From Bacillota bacterium (GTDB taxonomy: Bacteria; Bacillota; Sulfobacillia; Sulfobacillales; JAIMBI01), in NCBI GenBank assembly GCA_021846505.1, contig JAJZWV010000006.1, positions 30,529 through 94,528 on the forward strand: a stretch of DNA of 64,000 nucleotides. The letters run 5' to 3'. The notes beneath the pieces are model-generated. The model saw nothing but the letters and a program-made list of their open reading frames with translations, searched no databases and was not told where the DNA came from. The position numbers and the translations under genes were made by a program. This document shows positions 34,797-44,207 of this stretch, one piece after another (the stretch's first letter is position 1; each line of letters starts with the position of its first letter).

Positions 34797-35405
34797 ATGT
34801 TCATTGGAGCCGTGCGGATTGTGACGGCGGAAGACTACCGGCGCTTGGTGGCCGACGGCGGCGTGGTCATGGATCTGCGGTGGCCCATCGACTATCTGGA
34901 CGGCCACCTGGATGGCGCGCTGTCGTGCCCGGGTGGTCGCTACCTGTGGCGCCCGCGCCTGGCTCCGCTCCTGCAGGGCCGCCCTGCCGTCCTGATTGGC
35001 CGCGGGCCGGTGGATGTGGGCGATATTGCCGACGAGTTGGAGAAGCAAGGCATGGACGTCAGCGGCATGCTGACCGGCACCCCGGCCGCCTGGAAGGCGC
35101 GCGGCCTCCCGGTGCGCAGCTGGCGCCGCCTCCTGCGCACGGATTGGGAGCTTTTGAATCCCCGGCCCCCCGTGCTGGATGTGCGCGAGCCCTGGGAGGC
35201 TCACGGCGATTGGCCAGAGGGACTGGCGGCTCCGCTGTCTGCTTGGGCGGGGGTGCCCGAGGCGGCTCGACTTGCCCAGCAGGCTATGGTGGTGGGACCA
35301 CGGCCGCGAGTGGCCTGGGCTGCAACGCGCCTGTTTGAGGGGGGGCTCACGAAAGTGTTTTGTGAGACCGATGCGACGGAAATCGATCCGCGGGAGTTTC
35401 TCTAG
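34797..35405 (+). CDS. Rhodanese-like protein without catalytic cysteine
   Basis: 202 aa with two rhodanese-fold repeats: VVMDLRWPIDYLDGHLDGALSCPGG in the first, and VLDVREPWEAHGDWPEGL in the second. Where the sulfur-carrying cysteine should stand the sequence reads VLIGRGPVD and MVVGPRPRV, so neither repeat can be a sulfurtransferase; a binding or regulatory role is more likely. GGGGGGA precedes the ATG. It is a lone plus-strand gene inserted between the normally adjacent yqeY and yqfC. Confidence 0.78.
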   Translation: MFIGAVRIVTAEDYRRLVADGGVVMDLRWPIDYLDGHLDGALSCPGGRYLWRPRLAPLLQGRPAVLIGRGPVDVGDIADELEKQGMDVSGMLTGTPAAWKARGLPVRSWRRLLRTDWELLNPRPPVLDVREPWEAHGDWPEGLAAPLSAWAGVPEAARLAQQAMVVGPRPRVAWAATRLFEGGLTKVFCETDATEIDPREFL

Positions 35406-35429
35406 CCGCCCGGTGCTCGCCGCGGAACG

Positions 35430-35885
35430 CTACTGGCTCAATTGGGCCAGCCGCTCGCGCACTAGCTCGGACACCGTCCGGCCGTCGGCACGCCCCCGGG
35501 TTTCCGGCAGCACCTTTGCCATCACGGCGCCCAAGTCTCGAACACTCGCCGCGCCCGTGTCTTGAATGGCGCGCTCCACCAGCGCCGCCAGCGCCGCCGG
35601 GGACAGCGCCTCTGGGAGGTAATGCGACAGCTCTTCGATTTCCTCGCGGGCTTTGGCCGCCAGGTCCTCGCGGCGGACCCGCTCGAACTCCGCCAGGGAG
35701 TCCCGGCGCTCCTTAATTTCCTTCACAATCACCGCTTGAATGGCCTGATCGTCCAAGGTCATGCGGGCATGGCGCGTCTCCTGCGCCAGCACCGCCGCCT
35801 TCACCTGGCGAATGACTGAGAGGCGCACCGCATGCCGCTCGCGCAGAGCCAGCTTCAAGTCTGCATCCAGTTGTTCTCGCAGCAT
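35430..35885 (-). CDS. yqeY: GatB/YqeY domain protein
   Basis: 151 aa, helical. It resembles the C-terminal tRNA-binding domain of GatB. MLREQLDADLKLALRERHAVRLSVIRQVKAAV style N-terminus and the terminal RGRADGRTVSELVRERL are typical. Function as a stand-alone protein is unresolved. Co-transcribed with rpsU upstream, the conserved pair. Confidence 0.92.
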   Translation of the reverse strand: MLREQLDADLKLALRERHAVRLSVIRQVKAAVLAQETRHARMTLDDQAIQAVIVKEIKERRDSLAEFERVRREDLAAKAREEIEELSHYLPEALSPAALAALVERAIQDTGAASVRDLGAVMAKVLPETRGRADGRTVSELVRERLAQLSQ

Positions 35886-35920
35886 GCCGCGCCTCCCCCT
35901 TCGCCTGCGCGTCCTCTCGG

Positions 35921-36094
35921 CTAGCGCTTCTTCTTGCGGGCCGCTTCCGCCTTCTTCTTCTTGCGCACGCTGGGTTTCTCATACCGCTCGTGGCGCCGCG
36001 CCTCTGCCAGCACCCCGGCCTTTTGAATTTGACGCTTGAAGCGGCGGAGGGCGGCTTCCAAGGACTCGTTCTTGCCAACCTTAATCTCGGACAA
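35921..36094 (-). CDS. rpsU: Small ribosomal subunit protein bS21
   Basis: 57 aa; begins [21 protein letters not shown] and ends in a lysine-rich tail ([15 protein letters not shown]). It binds the 30S platform near the anti-Shine-Dalgarno. The start is a TTG at 36094 after GGAGGGAG; no ATG is available. It lies 35 bases before yqeY, downstream of a strong promoter. Confidence 0.95.
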   Translation of the reverse strand: MSEIKVGKNESLEAALRRFKRQIQKAGVLAEARRHERYEKPSVRKKKKAEAARKKKR

Positions 36095-36150
36095 AATCGC
36101 TCCCTCCCCTCCACCCGAACAGGGTCGGGATCAAAGAATGTGCTCGCTCG

Positions 36151-36180
36151 ATTATACGAAAGGGCAGGATGGGGCGTCAA
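36151..36180 (-). promoter_or_regulatory. Sigma-A promoter of rpsU-yqeY
   Basis: Minus-strand TTGACG (36180-36175), an 18-base spacer and a perfect TATAAT (36156-36151), about 57 bases upstream of the rpsU start. One of the best promoters in the window. Confidence 0.75.
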
Positions 36181-36333
36181 ACGGCCGCAGGTCTGCGCGG
36201 CCCGTCACCAGCGGTCGAGCGCCACGGCTCATCGCTGCGCAACGCACGGCGGCCCTCCCCACTGACGAAGAGGGACGAGAGGCAGACGAGGAAGAAGAGG
36301 TCTTCCAAAGGTGCGGCGCCTCGCCGTGAGCCG

Positions 36334-36675
36334 CTAGCCAGGCGGCCACGTCATCAAGCGGCCGCCCAGCACATGCCAGTGCAAGTGGTTGACCGTCTGG
36401 CCGCCGTCGACCCCCACGTTGGCCACGACGCGGTAGCCGGCTTGGTCCATGCCACGGGTGCGGGCGACATGGGCGACGGTTCGCAGGCACGCCGCAACGG
36501 CGGGCCAGTCCTCGTCGCGCGCGCCCGCCAAGCTGTCGAGATGGCGCTTGGGAATCACCAGCAGGTGATGGGGTGCCCGCGGACGGAGGTCGGGAAACGC
36601 CAAGGTGTCCTCGTCCTCATAGACGCGCTCGGCCGGCAGCTCCCCAGCAGCAATTTGGCAAAAGATGCAGTCCAC
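36334..36675 (-). CDS. HIT-family nucleotide-binding protein
   Basis: 113-aa histidine-triad protein (HinT type), a hydrolase of adenosine phosphoramidates. The triad HLHWHVLGG is at about residues 97-105. The N-terminal CIFCQIAAGELPAERVYED carries the CxxC of bacterial HinT. The start is a GTG at 36675. It precedes rpsU in the common Bacillota order. Confidence 0.93.
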   Translation of the reverse strand: MDCIFCQIAAGELPAERVYEDEDTLAFPDLRPRAPHHLLVIPKRHLDSLAGARDEDWPAVAACLRTVAHVARTRGMDQAGYRVVANVGVDGGQTVNHLHWHVLGGRLMTWPPG

Positions 36676-36735
36676 CTGTCACGCTCCTCGGGCGGTGGTT
36701 CGCCATCGCCGGAGCAAATCCTGCTGGCCCGGCGG

Positions 36736-36885
36736 CTACCACGGGCGGTACAGGTGGCCATATTTAGTGAGGCATTCTTTGCATAGGGTGCTTTCCAAGA
36801 AGCCGCCGGCCGCTTGCGCCAGCTCCCGCTTTACCACGGGCTTGCGGCAGATGTCGCAAAACTTCAGCTCGATCAGCTTGCCCAC
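36736..36885 (-). CDS. Small zinc-ribbon protein
   Basis: 49 aa, not matched to a named family. A treble-clef-like arrangement is visible: CDIC near residue 10 and CKEC near residue 34, flanked by basic residues and ending HLYRPW. GTG 36885 is chosen because GAGGGGG stands 6 bases upstream; an ATG 12 bases further upstream is possible. It lies 50 bases after rsmE and 60 before the HIT gene, where Bacillota usually carry mtaB. The conserved cysteine pairs argue that it is a real gene. Confidence 0.65.
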   Translation of the reverse strand: MGKLIELKFCDICRKPVVKRELAQAAGGFLESTLCKECLTKYGHLYRPW

Positions 36886-36935
36886 GGCCAACCCCCTCAT
36901 GGGGATTAGCATGACTGCGTGCTTGGCGCCCTATC

Positions 36936-37643
36936 CTAGCAGGATTTCACGCCGCCAGGATTGGCTTGCCAAGCGTCCGCGAGCAGCCAAAACACCGCAA
37001 ACGCCCCGGCATTTTCGGCGCGCAGCACGCGGGGCCCCAGGCCGGCGGCCGCGTCGCAGCGCTCAATTTCTGATGCCGTGAGGCCGCCTTCGGGCCCCAC
37101 CACCAAGTGCACGCGGGCGGGGTGCCCCAGCCGCCGCCACACCGCGGGCAGCGGCTCCTGTTCGGGCACCAGCGCAATCGCCGGGGCGCTGGGCACCCAG
37201 GCGGCGAGCGCGGTGGGCTCCCCGATGGTTGGCACGTGGGCGCGCCCCGACTGCTCGGTCGCTTTCTGCGCCACCTTGCGCCATCGGCTGACCCGGTCAG
37301 CGCTGGCCGAGCGCGCAATGCTGCGCGCCGCCACGACCGGCAACACCGCGTCCGCGCCAGCTTCGGTGGCCCGCTCCACCACGCCCGCCATCTGGTCGCC
37401 CTTCAGCAGCGCCTGCACGAGCGAGATGGCAACCAGCGGCGCCGGAGCCAGGGCCACCGCCCCCGCCAGCTCCAGCGTGTTGCGATCTACCACCACCGCG
37501 CACCGGGCCTGCCCGGACACGAGAGCCACGACGCCGTCACCCGGACGCCGGCGCATAACTTGGGTCAAGTAGCGCGCCTGCGCCACGGTCAGGTGCACCA
37601 GCTCGCCCGCGCATTGGCGTGGCTCCACCACCAGCCGAATCAT
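36936..37643 (-). CDS. rsmE: 16S rRNA m3U1498 methyltransferase
   Basis: 235-aa SPOUT-fold enzyme. LVQALLKGDQMAGVVERATEAGADAVLPV and HLVVGPEGGLTASEIE, plus LGPRVLRAENAGAFAV, form the trefoil-knot SAM site. The ATG overlaps the prmA stop (ATGA), the standard prmA-rsmE arrangement. Confidence 0.95.
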   Translation of the reverse strand: MIRLVVEPRQCAGELVHLTVAQARYLTQVMRRRPGDGVVALVSGQARCAVVVDRNTLELAGAVALAPAPLVAISLVQALLKGDQMAGVVERATEAGADAVLPVVAARSIARSASADRVSRWRKVAQKATEQSGRAHVPTIGEPTALAAWVPSAPAIALVPEQEPLPAVWRRLGHPARVHLVVGPEGGLTASEIERCDAAAGLGPRVLRAENAGAFAVFWLLADAWQANPGGVKSC

Positions 37644-38572
37644 GGCACCGACAGCGACGCGGCCACCCACCCGCTATCACACAGCCGGCCCGCGGCGGAA
37701 AGCCTCTGCGTCGCCAGCACAGCCTCCAGCTCTCCCCAGCGCTCCTCAATGATGCCGGACAGGAGCAGGGTGCCACCGGGAGCCAGCCGCGCCCGCAGCA
37801 CTGGCAGCTCTGCCCGAATGATGTCCGCCGTGAGATTCGCCGCGAGGCCGTCCCAGAGGGGCCGGGAGGCCGGCACATCGGCCACCGTGCCCAGCCACAC
37901 CGGGATGTCGGCACCGTGGGCCGCGATATTCTGGCGGGCTGCGTCCACCGCCACCGGATCCACGTCCACGGCACCCACCTGCGCGCCCAGCCGCCAGGCG
38001 GCCAGCGCCAAAATGCCCGATCCCGTCCCAACATCGAGCCACCGGCGCCCTGGGCGCACATGGTGCTCCAGCAGTCGAATCATCAGCCCGGTCGTGGGGT
38101 GTGTGCCCGTGCCGAACGCCATGCCGGGGTCAATCCGGACAATGAGCCCGCCAGGCTCCGGCGGATCTTCCCACGCCGGCACCACCCATATGCGCTCGCC
38201 CGGCCGCACCGCGTGAAAAAATTTTTTCCAGGCATGGGCCCAGTCCGCCTCCTGCACAGCCGCCACCTGGAGCACGCCCGCGCCGGCCAGCGCCTCCTCC
38301 AGGCGCCGCCGGCGCACGGGCCAGTCGGCTCCGTCGCGAAAGTAGGCGGACACGAACGGCAGTGCCGGCTGCGGCATGTCGTCCGCCCATTCGGCCTCGG
38401 TGGGCGCCCCGTCCTCGTACTGAACGCCGGGCGCGCCTTCGGCATAAAGAATGCCGCTCACGCGCTCCATGGCCTCGCTCAGGTCCGCCGGCCCCGGCGC
38501 CTCGGGCCAGCGGACGGTCACCGCCCACCAAATGGCGGGGGCCGGGCCGACCCCCTTAGGACCCAAGGGCAT
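37640..38572 (-). CDS. prmA: Ribosomal protein L11 methyltransferase
   Basis: 310 aa. The SAM-binding core is [19 protein letters not shown] with the acidic residue in [24 protein letters not shown] precedes it, and the family's NPPY-type motif is here NLTADI. The N-terminal substrate domain begins WWAVTVRW. The start at 38572 overlaps dnaJ by 17 bases. Confidence 0.92.
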   Translation of the reverse strand: MPLGPKGVGPAPAIWWAVTVRWPEAPGPADLSEAMERVSGILYAEGAPGVQYEDGAPTEAEWADDMPQPALPFVSAYFRDGADWPVRRRRLEEALAGAGVLQVAAVQEADWAHAWKKFFHAVRPGERIWVVPAWEDPPEPGGLIVRIDPGMAFGTGTHPTTGLMIRLLEHHVRPGRRWLDVGTGSGILALAAWRLGAQVGAVDVDPVAVDAARQNIAAHGADIPVWLGTVADVPASRPLWDGLAANLTADIIRAELPVLRARLAPGGTLLLSGIIEERWGELEAVLATQRLSAAGRLCDSGWVAASLSVP

Positions 38573-39704
38573 CCCGCACGCGGTGGAACAAGCCGCGGCC
38601 GCCTGATGCCACTGACTCGCCCCTCAGCTCCGCCCACCGCCGGAGAAGCTCCTGCTCTTCGTGCGACAGCTTTTTCGGCACATCCAGCGCCACCTGCACC
38701 TTCAAAGCCCCGCGCCCCTGGCGGCCCAGGCGCGGCAAGCCGCGCTCGAGCAGCGTCAGCACGTCTCCTGGCTGCGTGCCGGCCGGCACTTTGACGGTGA
38801 TGGGGCCGTCCAGCCCCTGAAACTCCACTTCTGCGCCGAGGCTGGCCTGGGCAAAGCCCAGCTTGAGCGTGCCCAGCAAGTCCGCATGATCGCGGCCGAA
38901 GCGCGGGTGCTCTTTGACGTGGATAAACACGAACAAATCCCCCGCCGGCCCCCCCATCGCGCCAGCGGCCCCTTCCCGCTGCACCCGGATCCGCGTGCCT
39001 TGCTCTACGCCCGGAGGGATGCGCACAGGCACGTCGCGCACCGCCCGCACCATTCCCCGCCCATGGCAGGTGTGGCAGGGCCGCAAAATCACGCGCCCCC
39101 TCCCATGGCACTGGGGGCAGGGCCCCGTGCGCACCACCTGGCCGAGAAAGCTGTCGCGCACCTGGCGCACCTGCCCGGTGCCGCGGCACTGCCGACACGT
39201 TTCGGTGGAGCCCTTGCCTTCGCCGCCCTCACCTTGGCAGCTGGCGCACACCTCCGTGCGCTCCACCTTCAGCGTGCGCGTCGTGCCGCTCATGACGTCG
39301 TCCAAGTCCAGCACCACGTCGGCGCGCAAGTCGTCGCCGCGCTGTGGGCCCTGGCGCGCCTGGCCCGCGCCTCCGAAGCCAAACATCTCGAAAAGGTCTT
39401 CGATGCCCCCCACGCCGCCAGCGCCACCCGGCCCAGCGCCGCCCATGTTGCCGAAATTGAATCCGCCAAACCCGCCGGGACTCGGCTCGGCTTGGCCAAA
39501 GCGATCGAAGCGGGCCCGCTTTTCCGGATCGCTCAGCACCTCGTACGCCGCATTGATTTCCTTGAACTTTTCCTCTGCCTCGGGCTTGCCGCGGTTGGCG
39601 TCCGGGTGGTGCTGGCGCGCCAGCCGCCGGTACGCCTGCTTGATGGCATCCGGCGACGCATCGCGGGGCACCCCCAGCACTTGATACGGATCGCGGGCCG
39701 CCAT
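38556..39704 (-). CDS. dnaJ: Chaperone DnaJ
   Basis: 382 aa. The J domain has HPD in [11 protein letters not shown] near residue 33; a Gly/Phe-rich linker follows ([11 protein letters not shown]). Four CxxCxGxG repeats bind two zincs ([32 protein letters not shown]), then the C-terminal substrate domains. GGAGGAGGGGAAG precedes the ATG. Only 72 bases separate it from grpE; dnaK is not there. Confidence 0.97.
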   Translation of the reverse strand: MAARDPYQVLGVPRDASPDAIKQAYRRLARQHHPDANRGKPEAEEKFKEINAAYEVLSDPEKRARFDRFGQAEPSPGGFGGFNFGNMGGAGPGGAGGVGGIEDLFEMFGFGGAGQARQGPQRGDDLRADVVLDLDDVMSGTTRTLKVERTEVCASCQGEGGEGKGSTETCRQCRGTGQVRQVRDSFLGQVVRTGPCPQCHGRGRVILRPCHTCHGRGMVRAVRDVPVRIPPGVEQGTRIRVQREGAAGAMGGPAGDLFVFIHVKEHPRFGRDHADLLGTLKLGFAQASLGAEVEFQGLDGPITVKVPAGTQPGDVLTLLERGLPRLGRQGRGALKVQVALDVPKKLSHEEQELLRRWAELRGESVASGGRGLFHRVRDALGS

Positions 39705-39776
39705 CGCTTCCCCTCCTCCACATGAATCTGCAAAAGCCCGGCCGCTCCGCTCACCGCCAAGCTTTAGCGTGCGCGC

Positions 39777-40412
39777 CTACTCGCCTGCCGGCGATCCAAC
39801 ATCGCCGCTCGGCTCCTCGCCCCCGCCCGCCGACACTTTGACCAAGGCGGCTCGCAGCACCCGGTCCCGCCACCGAAAGCCCGCCTGAAATTCTTCCAGC
39901 ACCGTGCCCTCGGGCTCCCGGTCGGGGACGCTCTGAACCGCCTCGTGAATCGCGGGGTCAAACGGGTGCCCAGTCGTGGCCACGCGCTCCACGCCCTGCG
40001 AGGCCAAGCCGTCCAAAAAACTTTGCCGCGTCATTTCCAGGCCCCTTTTGAGCCCGGATTCCAAATCGCCCGGCATGGCGGCGAGGGCCCGCTCCAGATT
40101 GTCGTACGCGGGCAGGAGGGCCGCCAGCAGCGCGCGCGCCACCGCCGCGCGCTGCTCGTCCCGCTCGCGGTCCGCGCGCCGCCGAAAATTGTCAAAGTCC
40201 GCCGACAGCCGCAAGAACTGCTGGTGCCGCTCCTCCGCTAGAGCTTCCGCCCGCTGGAGCCGGAGGCCAGGCTCCTCTGACTCCTCGCTCTCGGTGACGT
40301 CTTCCTCGGCCACCGTCGCCTCGCCGCCGCGCTGGGCCTCTTCGGGGGCCGTGGCGCTGGATTCCCCAGACTCCTCGGGGGCTTCAGCGTCGTGATGCGT
40401 ATCTCTTGCCAT
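39777..40412 (-). CDS. grpE: Nucleotide exchange factor GrpE
   Basis: 211 aa. An acidic N-terminal stretch (about 1-50) leads into the long coiled coil with FLRLSADFDNFRRRADRERDEQ. The beta-wing region ends with FDPAIHEAVQSVPDREPEGTVLEEFQAGFRWRDRVLR-type residues. It releases ADP from DnaK, whose gene must lie elsewhere. ATG 40412 has AGGAG at about 11 bases. Confidence 0.95.
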   Translation of the reverse strand: MARDTHHDAEAPEESGESSATAPEEAQRGGEATVAEEDVTESEESEEPGLRLQRAEALAEERHQQFLRLSADFDNFRRRADRERDEQRAAVARALLAALLPAYDNLERALAAMPGDLESGLKRGLEMTRQSFLDGLASQGVERVATTGHPFDPAIHEAVQSVPDREPEGTVLEEFQAGFRWRDRVLRAALVKVSAGGGEEPSGDVGSPAGE

Positions 40413-40441
40413 CCGTCCGATCACTCCTCATGAGTCCGGTC

Positions 40442-41452
40442 TCACCCCAGGGCCCGATTCCATTCCGTCGCCACCTGCTCCACCGCCGCCAGCACATGGC
40501 CGTAGTCCATGCGTCGTGGGCCCACGACCGCCACGTGGCCCAGCACCTGGCCGCCCGAGCGGAGGGTGGCACTGACCAGCGACAGGTCATGGTCCGCCAT
40601 GTCGGCAAGCTCCCGGCCGATGCGCACCGCCATCGGCTCATCGCCGAGACCGGCCAGGAGGCGCCCCACGAAGGTGTCGCGCGTCAACAGCTCCCACACC
40701 GCGCGGATGCGCGCCACCTCATGAAACTCCGGCAAACCAAACAGCGTGTCAAATCCCTCGACGGTCGCCAGCGGCTCTCGGTCAGTATCTCCTCCCGGCA
40801 GCAGGGACAGCAGCTCCTCTACCAAGGCGGCATGTCGCCCCAGCGCGCGCTCCAGATACGCCAAGTGCACGTCGGCCACCTCGGCCAGGGGCCGGCCCGC
40901 CAGCTCCCGCGACAGCACACTCGTCATATGCGCCAAATCCGCCGGCGCCAAGTCGGCCGGAATGGACAAAATGCGGTGCGCCACTAAACCCGTGTCGGTT
41001 TCGGCCAGGAGGGCCGCTCCGCCTTCGCCCAGCGGCAGCAGCTGCAGGCTCAGAAGCCTAGGCATGCGCGGCGCGGGCATCACGACCACGGCAGGATATC
41101 CCGTGAGGCTGGACAGCAGCCGCGCCGTCTGCTGCAGAAACCACGTGGCTTCCCGCACCTGCGCCCGATAGGCGGCCCGAATGCGGACGCCTTCCTGCGC
41201 GGGCAGTGTGCGCCGCACCAGCAGGCGGTCGACATAATAGCGATAGCCTTTGTCCGACGGCACGCGCCCCGCCGACGTGTGCGGCTTGTCCAGGTATCCC
41301 CACTCTTCCAGGTCCGCCAGCTCGTTGCGCAGCGTGGCGGCTGACAGCCCAAAGCCATTGCGCCGCGCCAAGGTGCGCGAGCCCACTGGCTCCGCCGACT
41401 CCAAGTACTGGTTGATGACCGCGGCCAGCACGCGGGACTTTCTGTCGTCCAC
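40442..41452 (-). CDS. hrcA: Heat-inducible repressor HrcA
   Basis: 336 aa; binds CIRCE and represses heat-shock genes with GroEL as modulator. The winged helix at the N-terminus has YLESAEPVGSRTLARR, LSAATLRNELADLEEWGYL and HTSAGRVPSDKGYRYYVD. Start chosen at the second of two adjacent GTG codons (41452) after GGGGG. It is the first gene of hrcA-grpE-dnaJ-prmA-rsmE. Confidence 0.96.
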   Translation of the reverse strand: MDDRKSRVLAAVINQYLESAEPVGSRTLARRNGFGLSAATLRNELADLEEWGYLDKPHTSAGRVPSDKGYRYYVDRLLVRRTLPAQEGVRIRAAYRAQVREATWFLQQTARLLSSLTGYPAVVVMPAPRMPRLLSLQLLPLGEGGAALLAETDTGLVAHRILSIPADLAPADLAHMTSVLSRELAGRPLAEVADVHLAYLERALGRHAALVEELLSLLPGGDTDREPLATVEGFDTLFGLPEFHEVARIRAVWELLTRDTFVGRLLAGLGDEPMAVRIGRELADMADHDLSLVSATLRSGGQVLGHVAVVGPRRMDYGHVLAAVEQVATEWNRALG

Positions 41453-41481
41453 CACGCCACCCCCGCCATGGGATATGCCCG

Positions 41482-41508
41482 TTAGCACTCTCCATACGAG
41501 AGTGCTAA
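41482..41508 (-). promoter_or_regulatory. CIRCE operator
   Basis: Perfect inverted repeat TTAGCACTC, nine bases, GAGTGCTAA. It lies between the promoter and the hrcA start, giving HrcA autorepression of the operon. Confidence 0.97.
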
Positions 41509-41517
41509 GTCGGTTAG

Positions 41518-41546
41518 AAGGTACCTGGGCAGGGCGCGGCTGTCAA
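41518..41546 (-). promoter_or_regulatory. Promoter of the hrcA operon
   Basis: Minus-strand TTGACA (41546-41541), 17-base spacer, TACCTT (41523-41518). The CIRCE starts 9 bases downstream, covering the transcription start. Confidence 0.8.
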
Positions 41547-41608
41547 GAGTTCCTGGCAGGCGCCCGTGCCCATATCGGCCGCACTGGCGCGGGGCGCCCC
41601 CCCTTCTC

Positions 41609-44122
41609 TCAACACCCTGCCCACCGTTCTCTAAGCCGGCACTGTGTTCCAGAACGGCTGCCTTGCCCCGATGGGTGCCCGAGCGGTCTCCCAACGCCCT
41701 CGAGACCCTCTGGCGGGCGGCCGCTTCCCGCCCCCCGCGGGAGCCCGGCGCTCCAGCGGCATAGTGCCTCGACCGGCATCAGGTCCGCGCCGCCAGCAGC
41801 TCGGTGATGGCACTGAGGAGGGCGGGGGGCAGGCCCGGACTGCAGTCGGGCTAAGGTCACCACCCCATCGGCGCCATCGCGCAAGGTGTCCCACGCCGCC
41901 CTTTTCGCCTCATGCCCGCAGTGGGCCTGGCTCAGGACCTGGTAGAGGCGCTCGCGGACGTCGGCCGTCCTGGGTGTCAGCCCAGGGCCAAATGCCACGC
42001 CCAACGCGCGGTCCGTCGGCACGGCCGCCGCCGTGACGCTGACCCGCCCGGAGGCCGCCGACACCGGGCGGCGCTGGCCGTCCACCCACACCTCGCCGGC
42101 GGCCGCCAGCAGGGTGATCGTCCAGGTGCGGGTTCGGGGAACGACATCCCCTCTGCCCGTGGGCGGCCCAATGGTGAGGGTGCCACTGGCTTGGTCCCAC
42201 GTGATCGGGGTGGCGGCGGCCGGCACCGGCGCGAGGCCGCCGCCGGTGCCGTTATCCTCCACCAGCACGAACGACCCATCGGCCCCTGGCGCGACGATCA
42301 GTTCCAGGTGGGCGGGGTTCTTGTCGGCCTCGAGATCGGCCGCCCCGGCCAGGGGCACTATCGCTCCCGCCGCCAGCAGCACCGGAATCGAGCCGCGGCC
42401 GCGGTGCAGGGTCATCTCGCCGCCGCCATCATAGCTCACGCCGGTAAAAAAGTCGGTCCACGTGCCCGCCGGCAGCCAGGCGCGCACCGCGCCCATGAGG
42501 GTCACCGCATCATGCGGCGCCGTGATGGGTGCCACGATCATCGCGGTGCCAAAGGCGAATTGGTTGGGAACCGCGTAAGCGCGGTCGTCGTTCGGATAGA
42601 GATGATGCATGGGCCGCACCAGCGGCAGTCCTTCGGCGGACGCCCGGTGGTTCATGGTGTGCAGATAGGGCACCAGCCGGTGCCGCAGCCTCAGCGCGTC
42701 CTGCAGGGCCGCCCGCACGTCCGGCCCAAACACCCACGGCTCTTTGGCCAAAAACGGGTTCTCCGAGGAGTGGAGGCGCAGGATCGGGGAAAACACCCCC
42801 AGCTGGACCCAGCGCAGCGTGAGCTCATCGTCGCGGGCGCCGCCAAAGTGGCCGCCGACATCGTGGCTCCACCACCCGTAGCCAACGTTGGCCGCAGTCG
42901 CCGTCACTTCCGGCTGGAAGTCCAGCGATGCCCACGATATGACGGTGTCTCCGGAGAAGCCCACCGGGTAGCGATGGCTGCCGGACCCCGCGTAGCGGGA
43001 CAGAATCAAGGGGCGCCGGCCGCCTTTCCCCGCGTCGAGAAAGTGGTAGTGGTTCAGGAGCCACAAGGGGTCCACACCGGCCAGCCGGGAGTAGTGCCCC
43101 TGCTGCCAGTCGATCCACCAAAAGTCCACGCCCTGCTGCTCAAGCGGCCGCAGCAGCACCTCAAAGTACGCCTCCCGGAACGCAGGGTCCGTCAGGTCAA
43201 ACTCGATCGGCTCTCCCGTGCCGGGGCGGCCCAGCGCCTGCGCCATCTCGGGGTAGCGCTCCTCGAACGACCGCACGCCATCCGCCGGGTGGAGGTTGAG
43301 TGTGGCGCGGAGCCCCTTCCCGTGCAGGTCCTCCAGAAACGCTGCCGGATCCGAAAACAGCTCGGAGTCCCAGGTATAGCCGGTCCAGCCGCTGCCGTGG
43401 GCCGGGTCCACCGCGTGCACCAAGTGCCAGTCCATGTCCAGCACCGCGATGGATAGGGGAATGCCCTCGGCCTGGAAGCGGGTGACCAGCTCCAGGTACT
43501 CTCGGGCACTGTAGGGGTGGTACCGGCTCCACCAGTTGCCCAGCGCCCACCGCGGCAGCACCGGGGGCGGGCCGGACACTTGGTACAATGCTCGCACGGC
43601 CTCGGCATAGTCGCGCCCGTACGCGAACAGATAGAGATCCTGCCCGCCCGGCCGCCGCGTGGCGGGGTGCCCGCCCCCATCAAACAGCAGCGACGCCGAG
43701 TCGTCCAGAACGGCAAGGCCGCGGCGCGACACGACACCTGGCCCCAGTGCGGCTCGGCCGTCCACTTCGTCCAGGGTCCGGAGCGTCCCGCCCAGATTCG
43801 GCACGGGAACGCCAAAGCGCCACACGGCATGGGAGCTTTCGGGCCCGTGCCGGAGGCTCGCCGTGAGGCCATGCGGGGTAAACGGCCCCCCGTCATAGTC
43901 CAGGCGAACGCGCGCTGTGGCCAGCGACAGGCCACGCGTTGACCGCCGCACCTCGAACGCGGGCACAGGCAGCCGGCGGTTCACGGCGAACGACGACGCC
44001 CGATCTTCGAACCCTCCATCCCCCGACCACTCGATCCGTATGAGGCCCTCGGCAAGCACGGTGAACCGCCACTGTTCCCCCTGCACGACCGCCGCCGCGT
44101 CTGCGCCGGGCTCCCCGGCCAA
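41609..44122 (-). CDS. Glycoside hydrolase family 31 (alpha-glucosidase-like)
   Basis: About 837 aa. GH31 barrel: RWALGNWWSRYHPYS, the region LDMDWHLVH, the nucleophile aspartate in DFWWIDWQQG and the acid/base in GFSGDTVISW. Beta-sandwich domains lie on both sides. No signal peptide is seen, so it probably acts in the cytoplasm. The start is uncertain: an SD-like AGAAGGTGG near 44146 suggests CTG 44137 or TTG 44122. Near 41815 the frame departs from the expected ending (see findings), adding ~65 unrelated residues. No sugar transporter is adjacent except an MFS protein. Confidence 0.85.
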   Translation of the reverse strand: MAGEPGADAAAVVQGEQWRFTVLAEGLIRIEWSGDGGFEDRASSFAVNRRLPVPAFEVRRSTRGLSLATARVRLDYDGGPFTPHGLTASLRHGPESSHAVWRFGVPVPNLGGTLRTLDEVDGRAALGPGVVSRRGLAVLDDSASLLFDGGGHPATRRPGGQDLYLFAYGRDYAEAVRALYQVSGPPPVLPRWALGNWWSRYHPYSAREYLELVTRFQAEGIPLSIAVLDMDWHLVHAVDPAHGSGWTGYTWDSELFSDPAAFLEDLHGKGLRATLNLHPADGVRSFEERYPEMAQALGRPGTGEPIEFDLTDPAFREAYFEVLLRPLEQQGVDFWWIDWQQGHYSRLAGVDPLWLLNHYHFLDAGKGGRRPLILSRYAGSGSHRYPVGFSGDTVISWASLDFQPEVTATAANVGYGWWSHDVGGHFGGARDDELTLRWVQLGVFSPILRLHSSENPFLAKEPWVFGPDVRAALQDALRLRHRLVPYLHTMNHRASAEGLPLVRPMHHLYPNDDRAYAVPNQFAFGTAMIVAPITAPHDAVTLMGAVRAWLPAGTWTDFFTGVSYDGGGEMTLHRGRGSIPVLLAAGAIVPLAGAADLEADKNPAHLELIVAPGADGSFVLVEDNGTGGGLAPVPAAATPITWDQASGTLTIGPPTGRGDVVPRTRTWTITLLAAAGEVWVDGQRRPVSAASGRVSVTAAAVPTDRALGVAFGPGLTPRTADVRERLYQVLSQAHCGHEAKRAAWDTLRDGADGVVTLARLQSGPAPRPPQCHHRAAGGADLMPVEALCRWSAGLPRGAGSGRPPEGLEGVGRPLGHPSGQGSRSGTQCRLRERWAGC

Positions 44123-44207
44123 CCGATCCGATCCCAGTGCGCCACCTTCTCTCTGCCGGACAGCCGGCTTGGCTTGGCTCCCATGGGCCGCCCACAAAAG
44201 CGCGCCC

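Noticed and set aside
41912..43456. 514-codon plus-strand frame opposite the GH31 gene
   Set aside because: Shadow frame; the minus strand encodes clear GH31 catalytic motifs.
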